64,000 nt of DNA from contig NC_068567.1 in the NCBI RefSeq assembly GCF_025698545.1, forward strand, positions 1,550,001 through 1,614,000, in the 5' to 3' direction. Positions 55,431 through 64,000 of this stretch are shown here, piece after piece (within the stretch, counting starts at the first letter, position 1; each line of letters begins with the position of its first letter). Origin of the DNA: Gossypium raimondii. Its lineage: Eukaryota > Streptophyta > Magnoliopsida > Malvales > Malvaceae. The notes under the pieces were generated by a model that worked only from the letters and a program-made list of their open reading frames with translations, searched no databases and had not been told where the DNA came from. A program made the position numbers and the translations under genes.

Positions 55431-58400
55431 TACACTGATAGTCACTCAACTATAAAAAGAATTCATTTTAGGCACCCAATTTAAGTACCCATGTTACATG
55501 GTTTGGTCATTTTGGTCACTCCCGTTAAAAGCATAATTCGTAAGTTGATGTAGGAGTTGAAAATTTGGTAGAATAACAAATTTAGTTCTCAACTTTTACA
55601 TATTATATCAATTAAGTCATAATTTAAAAAAATTAACCTTTAAATTTTATAAATGTTCTCTTCTAAAAATTCAAAAAATATAAAAATACATAAATATTTT
55701 CAAAATATAATAATAAATTTAAAATTTATATTAATGTTAATATAATAAATAATTTGAAATGTTTAATCATAAAATATATGGGTTACAATTTTACCATTGT
55801 AATAGCATATATATATAAAGGGTAAAATAATAATTTCATAAAGTGGGATGGGGTAGATCAGGCAATCAATTACCACATCAGTTTCATATTCACTATCCCC
55901 TAAAAAAAACAACCCTTCCCCGCCTCATTTTCACTTTTCAAAAGAATATATTTTCTCCAATTAGAGTGAAGCGGTTCGAAATTCATCAAGTGATTCGAAT
56001 TTTGTCATCCTTAACCATTATGGTTGGATTTGATGATCATTAATTTTTTAAAATTTCAAATCAATCAAATTTGATCTAAATTACTATTCATTAATTATAG
56101 AAAATATATAATTTTAATATAAAAATAATATAATTTTTAATATGTGTTAGAATTGTATTGGATTGAACTAGTCAATTGAATTGAAAATTAGAGATCCAAT
56201 CAATGATATATAACAAAAATTATTAGATCGAGCTTAAACTAGTAAAAAGTAAAACTATAGATCTAATCGATTCAATGAATTCAATCGATTACATATAACT
56301 AAAATAGTTAGATCCGTCTTAAACTAGTAGAAAGAGAAACAAGAACAAGAAAACAAGCTAAAAATTGGAAAATTAAAATTTTTCATTATGTTTTGCTTGT
56401 TTTGTCTTTAACTTTTTAAAAATCATTTTTCTTAATTTTTAATATTCTATTTTTAAATTTTATTATTAACTTATTTTTAATTTAAAAAATGATTGTAAAT
56501 AAAAGGAATCAATATTGAATCTCAAAACAACCACTTGAAGCATTCATTGTCTTGCTTATTTGAAAGCAACCTTTTTGACTGTCATACTTGTCTACAAAGC
56601 AATGCCACCACCATTGATTTCCTCTCAAGGATTCTCCATTTGCATACCACTTCATTTTTAACAATAAATTATCAATATTAAATTATAATGTACGAGTAAC
56701 GAATATATTTATAATAATCAAAATATATATAAAAAATTTACATGTAACGAGAGTTACATCAGAGTAAATCTGAAAATAATCCACATACGATTTATGCAAG
56801 ATGGGAGCAGAGTGTGAAGGGAGCATATAGGGGCTTGCTCTCCTCTAATTTTGAAAAGTTATGTTTTAAACCCTCTAAATTTTATAAATTTACATGTTAA
56901 TACATAGTAAAATTATATTCTAGCCTCTTAAAAATAATAATTTTTTGATTTAGTTCTAAAAACCATAAAAATATAAGTCAATACAACGAAGAAATTTTAT
57001 TTTAACTCTCATTAAAATATGAGATATAAATATAATCATGATCCCTCGAAAAAAATTTAGCTTCGCCCCCAAATGGGAGTCCAACCTAGGACATCAAAAT
57101 CTCATGATCTTAAACGACTTCATGGTTTTTGGAAATATAAGTGTTCACGAGCTTAGCTTAGGCATGGTTTCAAATTTTTTTTTTTAAACTTGAACTCGAC
57201 CCATCAAAAATTTATTTAAATTTAATTATAAAATATATAAATATTAATATGTATTTTTTTATTTTTAAACAATAAAACAAGTTAGGTCAAGCTAACCCGA
57301 ATCACTCGGTCCATGGTAAGAGTTAATGAAGAGGTTTTTTTTTTGTTACATTTTATTATTTTCATATTTATCTAAATAAATTGATATTTTGTTTTCATTC
57401 CACTTTAATAATTAAAGTACATTATATTAATAAAGAAAAAGGGCTTCCATAAAAAAAGTATTTCAATAAAAATAAATAAATATGAAAATAATTAAGAGAC
57501 ATATTATTACATTGCAATGATGAAAAGAGACCAATGGGGATATTAGCTTAGACATCCAACACACTCTTCCCATTCATGTCCTAATCAAGGCCCCCCCCTA
57601 TATCTTATTTCATAAATAATTACACCCCATTCATAGGTACATCTGTCCACTGCCGACTGGCTCACTTCGTCGAATTTGGGTTAAGTTTGAACAAATATTT
57701 TTAATTTTTAAATTTAAAATAATATATTTTTAATATTTTAATTACTTTTTAAAAATTAATTTTTTGGGTGAACCGAATCGAATCTAGTTGGGAATTTTTT
57801 TTATTTGGGTTAAATAAATATGTGTATTAAAACAGGGTTAAATATGCCCTTAATCTTTATACTTTTGATTTTTAAATTTTAATTATTTATTTTTATTTTT
57901 TAGAATTTAGTCCATCTACCTGGTTGATATGAAAATTAAAATTCAATTAATAATACTATTAATTGGTTTTCATTAAAATCGAGTACGTGACATTCTCATA
58001 TTCGATTTAAAAATTAAAATTGATAACATATTTCAAATTTAACAAAAATTAATTAATAATATTTCCCATTTAACTTTAATTTACTAATCAAACAAGTCGA
58101 GAGACTAAATTCTTAAAATTAAAACCGAAACACTAAATTTTAAATATTCAAAGCGTATCTGAATTGTGGTAGAATTAAACCATTAAAATGCCTACAAATT
58201 GAATTAAATCGAGTCAAGATTTATAAGCAAAACCTAAATTGGTTCAAAAGTTAAAATTATTATTTAATATAAAATTAAAATATATATCTATATAATTAAA
58301 TTTAAGTATAAAAACAAGAAATAAAAGGAAAGAAATAACTGATTATGCTGCCTCCACCACTCATTCATTATTCCTTCAAAGGCAAAAGCTAAGAAAAAGA

Positions 58401-59300
58401 AAGTATGGTAATAGAGGAAATCAATATTCTTATTCTATTTTTGGGAATAAATACAAACAAATATAATAATAAAACCAAATAATAAGAAACAAATCAAAAC
58501 TATTAAAAATATAGTTTATATTAAATTTAAAAATCAAAAGTAAAACTAAAAAACGAAGATGTCGATCGAGTTAGTGTCATGGGTTAATTAGGTACCATTT
58601 CGGTTAGTAAATGATTAATAATATATTATTTTGGTGGTGTTTTGTCTTTTCATATTTTTATATTGTGTTTAAATAATAATAAAAATTAACATATCTAAAG
58701 ATGAACCGATGTGTCGTGTTTGATGAATTTATAAACAAATTTGTTACCACTACACCAATAATAATTCTTAAGTAATTTTTAAAAATAACTTTAAACATAA
58801 ATATTTTCTCTCACTAAATTTGTGTGCCTAGAATTACTATCAATAAAACCCTTAATTGAGTTGATGTCACGAGTTAACTGGATACCAACTTGATTAAGAA
58901 ATGACTGATATACCCTTTTATTAAATATCTATTACTATTATATTGGTGATTTTTTATCTTTTATACTTTTATATAGTTTTAAATAAAAGAATTAAAATTA
59001 GCAGAGACTTAATCTGTGTTTCACCAATAATAATTCTTAAATAAATTTAAAAAACTTTTAACATAAAATATTATCTTGGGTCAAATTTGTAGTTTTTACA
59101 TGTATATGTATATGATAGGATTTCTAATATAAATAATTGGACTAAGAGCATAATTAACCCATATTTAAAGAAAATATTCCGTTTCATTATTTTAATTTTT
59201 CTTAATCACCTTTCCCCGCGTTGCCTCTCTGTCAATTTTACTTTATTTATTTATTTTTTTGTAATTTTCTCTCATTTTCTTTCAAAACAAACAAACAAAA
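55431..59300. other. gene-free intergenic DNA
   Basis: AT-rich. Contains fragments of the dispersed repeat with GTCACTC / AATTTAG(T)CC-type arms (55430-55650, 57840-58150) and a pair of similar blocks at 58560-58860 and 58855-59100 (GAGTTGATGTCACGAGTTAA, ACCAATAATAATTCTTAA). No gene recognised. Confidence 0.55.
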
Positions 59301-59505
59301 AGCATAAGAAAGAAAACTGCCTTTAAAAATTAAAATTCTTTTCAACTTCTTTGTTTATCTCTCTCTGTTTTTTTTTCCTCTCTATTTTCTCTCTTTAGAA
59401 CAATCCCTTCATCCAAAAACCCAATACAACTGTTAACAAACCCTAGAAAGAGGAAGATAAAGTTTCTTCCAACGATTAAAGAGAGAAAATAGAGGGGAAA
59501 TCCAG

Positions 59506-60121
59506 GTATTATTTTTCTTGTTTTTATCCCCCCAATTTTAATCCTTTAATTTCATGAAAGCTGTATTTTTCCGTTTGCTTATCTGCCTCTCTGCTTTTTT
59601 GTTTTGTATCAAACAATTATTTTTACCTCCTTATTTCTTTCTCATTTCGAAAAAAAAATTTAAGGGTTTCATTTATCTTTTGATTCTTTGACTTCTTTCT
59701 TGAAATTGAAGCGGCCCATTTCGGAATTGGGGTTTAATTTTTCTGGGTTTTTGTTTGATTTTTGTTTGGTTTGGTTTTTGATCTTTAATTTCTCTTTGCT
59801 TAATGGAAAACGAGTATAATCGGCGTGGTTCGGTGGTAAAGCTTAACGAGTCTCTTTTATCTTACAATTCATCTTTTGACATTTAATTAATTAATAATTA
59901 TGATTAATTCAATAGTATTTTTAGCTTCTTTTGTGTGTTAAAATTCAAGTTGTATTTCATCTGCTTTTGATCCAACATTGCTGTTGATTCTCTTGATATA
60001 AGTAATTGAAATGCAATTTTGTTGTAAATTCTGAATTCTTATAACATAATATTATGTTAAAAAGATTTGTTTAGCAATGTTTAATTTGGATCATGAATGT
60101 ATATATTGTGGAATTACGCAG
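59506..60121 (+). other. intron in the 5'UTR of the PTI1-like kinase gene
   Basis: Donor CCAG|GTATTA follows a pyrimidine- and A-rich leader (about 59300-59505). Acceptor ACGCAG at 60121 precedes the exon that holds the start codon 75 bp later. The leader's own start is not visible. Confidence 0.6.
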
Positions 60122-60196
60122 GCACATGCACCTAGTAGAGGCAACTTCGATCAACTAGGAAATACAGACGATTTGTATTTGAAGAAACGATCAAGG

Positions 60197-62392
60197 ATGC
60201 GTCGTTGGCTTTGCTGTTCCTGTCAAGCAGAGGAGAGTTACCAAGCACATGAAAATGAGCACTTGAAAGCCCCCAAGGATCATACAGATGGTATGCTACT
60301 TTGTCACTAACTTGATTCAGTAATTCTGATTTACTGTTAGGAATCTTTTGGCAGTGTGTATGATATCATTATGTTCTTACAAATATAGATGTTACTAACA
60401 TTTACTGAAGATCTTAAGCGTATTTACCATCCCCGGTTTAATAGAAATGAGACTCGGGCATATTTGTATTTATTAGTTCTTTGCCTGAAAGTATTAAGTA
60501 CTAGACATCATTTAGTATATGCCAACTAAGTTCATTATTTTCTTATCGTATGCCTTTTGTTTCATAATTTTGGTTTAGATCTGCCTTGCACACTAATCAT
60601 TGAATTTCATACCGGAACTTTTACATCTCTAGTCCACCATGAGCATTTAGGCAAGAATTAGGAGTCGATTTAGATTGCTTTATTCGCTTTATATTTGGCT
60701 TTTACTTGCTAAGGTAAGATGATTGTTTTAGCTGTCTTCTTAACAAAAAATAAAATAAAATCTTATGACCATTTAATTGTTCGACTTCTATCATTTTTCT
60801 GTTTGCCTGCTTTGTATTTGGAATAAATTGTCGTTGCTTATGTCACGGTCTTTCAGGAAATCATAGAAACTCAAGGGTGGCAGCTCCTGTCAAACCTGAA
60901 GTGCAAAAATCACCACCACCTATCGAAGTTCCTGCACTATCGTTGGAAGACTTGAAAGAGAAAACGGACAATTTTGGATCAAAGGCTTTGATTGGTGAGG
61001 GTTCTTATGGAAGAGTTTATTATGCCAGCTTGAACAATGGAAAAGCTGTGGCTGTGAAAAAGCTTGATGTTTCCACTGAGTCTGAGTCGAATGTGGAGTT
61101 TTTGACCCAGGTGTGTAAGAAATTTGACTGAAGGGGGTCTCGTATAATTAATTGTAGTTCAAATATTCAGGTTCTTGTTATGTCATGTTTTCCCCTTGTT
61201 TCTTGACACATCCGCTGCTTGAATTTTCTTTGTTTTTAGGTTTCCATGGTTTCAAGATTGAAGCATGACAATTTTGTAGAGTTGCAAGGTTACTGTGTTG
61301 AAGGAAATCTCCGTGTGCTTGCTTACGAGTTTGCAACAATGGGTTCACTTCATGACATATTGCATGGTTTGTGAAACCATCACATTTAATATCGATTCCT
61401 GATATAGGTTAGGCTCGTTTAGTTTGACATTTTTCGTTTCTTGTTTTGGGAATCACAGGAAGGAAGGGAGTTCAAGGGGCACAACCTGGTCCGGTTCTTG
61501 ACTGGATGCAGAGGGTAAGAATTGCGGTTGATGCAGCAAGGGGCTTGGAATATTTGCACGAGAAGGTTCAACCTTCGATTATCCACAGAGATATTAGATC
61601 TAGCAATGTCCTTCTTTTTGAAGACTTCAAAGCGAAGATTGCAGATTTTAACCTCTCAAACCAGGCTCCTGACATGGCTGCTCGTCTTCATTCTACTCGT
61701 GTTTTGGGAACCTTCGGCTATCATGCACCTGAGTATGCTATCTTAAGCTGCTTTATATCATTGTTCATTTCTTTTCCGAACCAACCAGTCATTGCCAGTT
61801 GCTGGATATTCAAGATGGGAACTTATTTTGTGAGGCTATCGTTTTGTAGGTATGCAATGACCGGGCAGTTGACGCAGAAGAGTGATGTTTACAGTTTCGG
61901 GGTTGTCCTTTTAGAGCTTCTTACAGGGAGGAAACCTGTTGACCACACAATGCCTCGTGGACAGCAGAGTCTCGTTACCTGGGTGCGATATTGCTTTCTC
62001 TTCTTTATTTTATCTTTTCACTTTAAACTCGACCAACACTTAAAACATTTCGTTTTTTTTCCAATTTTAGGCTACTCCAAGACTGAGCGAAGATAAAGTC
62101 AAACAATGCGTAGATCCAAAACTGAAGGGAGAGTATCCTCCCAAAGCAGTTGCTAAGGTATATTCTTTTTCCGTTTCTGTGTAACTTGCATGAGTTTGCT
62201 TTTCTAGCATAAAAAACGGGATGGGTTTTGGTGTTTGACGATTTCGTTATGTTTCTGTTGATGCAGTTGGCAGCTGTGGCGGCATTATGCGTGCAGTATG
62301 AATCTGAGTTCCGTCCAAACATGAGCATCGTCGTCAAGGCTCTCCAACCGCTGTTGAAGGCTCCAGTGCCAGTACCAGCGCTGGAGACTTAA
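60197..62392 (+). CDS. PTI1-like serine/threonine (tyrosine-type named) protein kinase
   Basis: Coding exons: 60197-60290, 60857-61110, 61240-61366, 61459-61732, 61850-61982, 62071-62157 and 62267-62392. All GT-AG, in phase, 1095 nt, 364 aa, the family's usual length. The N-terminus [10 protein letters not shown] has clustered Cys, a likely S-acylation site for plasma-membrane attachment. The kinase domain has a Gly loop (GEGSYGRVY, 78-86), catalytic Lys about 99 (AVAVKKL), HRD ([10 protein letters not shown], Asp 203), DFN instead of DFG (221-223, usual in this subfamily), an activation segment ([20 protein letters not shown]) and [20 protein letters not shown]. Known relatives act downstream of AGC/OXI1 kinases in stress and immunity signalling, in tomato with Pto. 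Exon 4/5 splicing reuses a duplicated GTATGC at 61733 and 61850. Confidence 0.95.
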
Positions 62393-63436
62393 AACAGCAG
62401 AGGAATCCAAGTTTCTTCGCCATTTATCGAAATTTCATCAACTTTTGATAGTTTGGTTTCGTAATCAAAATACAGATTTTCATCTGATCACTAAATATTA
62501 ATTATATACGTTTTTCTATTCCTTCCTATATAACATTCAAGTGTAGGATTGGGTTTGGTCTGTTTAGTATCTGTCAGTTGCCGGGTTTTTTCGGACTCGT
62601 AATGTCGTGTTTTTTCGGATGTAGTCGTAAAATTGACCGAGGGATTGGGTTGTGACTGAGGGATTGGGTCGTGTCGGTGAGTATAGTTTGGTTTGTATCA
62701 TTTTTTTCGTTTTCTTCGTCGTGGTTCGTAAATTTGTATGAATATTTTCGCTTAGAATGATTGGAACTAATCGAAGCGTTTGTAGCATGTGGTTTGTTGA
62801 TGATGTCTTATCTTCCATGGAGGTTTTCTAAATCTGAAACACCGCGATTTGATTATAAAACATCAATAACTTGAACTCGAAAATAATTTTAAATAAATTA
62901 TAATGATAAATTCGAATGATTGATTGAAACCTATTCGATGTTAACATAAAATTTTATTTTGAATTAATTCAATCCAAATTTAATTCCATTTATTCTAATT
63001 TTTAAAGGTTTGAAACTGGTTTTTAGTCACAACCACCCTCTTATGAAGATTAAATGTTGAGATTTTATTTTTCTTCCGAAAATAATTGGATTTTTTTATA
63101 TAAAATCTACGTTTTATTAAATTTTAGTCCCTAAATTTATAATTTTTCATCTTTTGTTTGAACATTCATTTTCATATTAGTCCTAGAACTTTGTAGTTTT
63201 TCTTATTATTTACTCTCTAACTTGTATTCTACTAAGATAGAAAGATGTCACTCTTAGCTTGTCACGTTATTACTTCAAATTAAAAAAATTAAAAAATTTA
63301 TAATATTTTAATAATATTTAGTTTATATTTTTAAAAATTTGTAGGTAATTTGGTATAAATTCATAGTGTCATTTTATCATACTTTAACAAAATCCAAATT
63401 CATGGTCTAAATTGAGAAAAATTGTTAAAGTTCAAC
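62393..63436. other. 3' side of the kinase gene and intergenic DNA
   Basis: Up to about 62530 is probably 3'UTR. 63110-63430 carries fragments of the GTCCCTAAATTT-type dispersed repeat (TTTTAGTCCCTAAATTTATA near 63123, TGGTCTAAATTGAGAAAAAT near 63401). No gene. Confidence 0.5.
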
Positions 63437-63625
63437 CACCGGAGTTAGTTGGGATGACTAGGTTCTCTCTTATCTTAACTAGTGGTTGAGAGTTTAATCT
63501 TCACTCTAGGTATAATGTAGCTTTAAAACTTGTGGTTAGCGTCTACTACCTAAATGAGCCTATTGAACACGAAAGATTAATCATTAGGCTCGCTCCAATA
63601 GATACATTGAAGAATCAAAAAAAAA
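63437..63625 (+). mobile_element. tRNA-derived SINE-like repeat
   Basis: The head resembles a tRNA-related SINE: GGAGTTAGTTGGGATGACTA, a stem-like middle (TTCTCTCTTATCTTAACTAG), a degenerate B-box-like GGTTGAGAGTTTAATCT, an unrelated body (GTCTACTACCTAAATGAGCC), then an A-run at 63616-63625. No target duplication identified. Confidence 0.4.
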
Positions 63626-63824
63626 TGTTAAAATCTAAAATTAATGTAAAACAAAAAAAAATTAAAGACCAAATTGAAAAAAATTATCAAATTCTTTAAT
63701 CCGGAAAATCAATCAAGTTTTAAAATCTTCAATCAAATTCAACTTAATTTTACAAGCCAAATCAACAGGATAGGATCTATAATCCGAACCTTTCAAATGT
63801 CAACTATGGAAGCATGAAACCTTT

Positions 63825-63900
63825 CAAATCAACGCATTTGAATACACGTCCTCCTACATTGATAACAATGTCCATGCTAATAAAGCTAAAATTTAATAAA
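63825..63900. repeat. further copy of the dispersed family seen at 39.4 and 43.7 kb
   Basis: GCATTTGAATACACGTCCTC, TTGATAACAATGTCCATGCT, AAAGCTAAAATTTAAT: same order of motifs as the other four copies. Confidence 0.6.
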
Positions 63901-64000
63901 AAAATTAAAAATAAAAATATAAGAAATTTTAAATTTCAGATGAGTAATGAAAGTTATGAATATAATATTATTATATTATTATTCAATGTTTCCTAACATA

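Noticed and set aside
59800-59870. Possible tRNA (TTCGGTGGTAAAGC)
   Set aside because: Only a short stretch resembles a D-arm; no B box or acceptor stem was found, and it lies in the kinase 5'UTR intron.
60077-60310. Open frame starting MFNLDHECIYCG before the kinase start
   Set aside because: It runs through the 5'UTR intron acceptor and the first coding donor. The family start MRRWLCC lies inside it at 60197.

Overview
The window is plant nuclear DNA, AT-rich and full of retrotransposons. Intron structure, the gene families (DC1 proteins, P-class PPR, SLC35F transporter, PTI1-like kinase), a copied plastid rpoC2 fragment and a large Gypsy-type LTR with TGTAACACC...GGTCATTACA ends all point to a dicot. 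I favour a Malvaceae genome such as cotton (Gossypium), from memory of similar LTRs; this is inference.

Layout. 1-4.5 kb is nested retroelement debris: a Gypsy-type LTR cut by the window edge, an opposed LTR fragment, and a decayed Copia RT/RNase H with its 3' LTR. That Copia ends inside the first exon of a DC1-domain gene, of which 31 codons survive (4520-4613). 5.7-6.9 kb is a dead LINE. 8.87-16.96 kb is an 8.1 kb Tork/Tnt1-like Copia element on the minus strand (both LTRs, tRNA-Met primer site, polypurine tract, 5 bp target duplication). Its gag is split by a 2.9 kb solo Gypsy-type LTR. 17-30 kb is a minus-strand tandem array of DC1 (Cys/His-rich) genes: one large gene with an internal duplication of about 240 residues and a possible extra membrane-tail exon, one frameshifted copy, and one copy with a late premature stop. 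Relics of further array units lie on both sides. A nuclear copy of plastid rpoC2 lies at 30.1-30.5 kb.

33.6-37.3 kb is an 11-exon SLC35F/DUF914-type transporter gene (374 aa, every junction in frame). 37.4-44.9 kb has no gene but holds several foldback MITEs, one split by another element, and a dispersed family I cannot name. 44.9-53.5 kb is a tandem duplication of an intronless mitochondrial-type PPR gene: the first copy is broken by an internal deletion of about 0.84 kb, the second is intact (1007 aa). 54.4-55.4 kb is MITE-rich. 59.3-62.4 kb is a PTI1-like kinase gene (364 aa, 7 coding exons plus a 5'UTR intron). The right end is intergenic with a SINE-like repeat.

Intact genes: the large DC1 gene, the SLC35F gene, the second PPR gene and the PTI1-like kinase; the third DC1 gene is nearly intact. 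The best leads are the DC1 array (intragenic duplication, candidate TM exon, orphaned flanks), the frame-restoring solo LTR within a non-TG/CA Copia, the rpoC2 insert, and the nested MITE structures.
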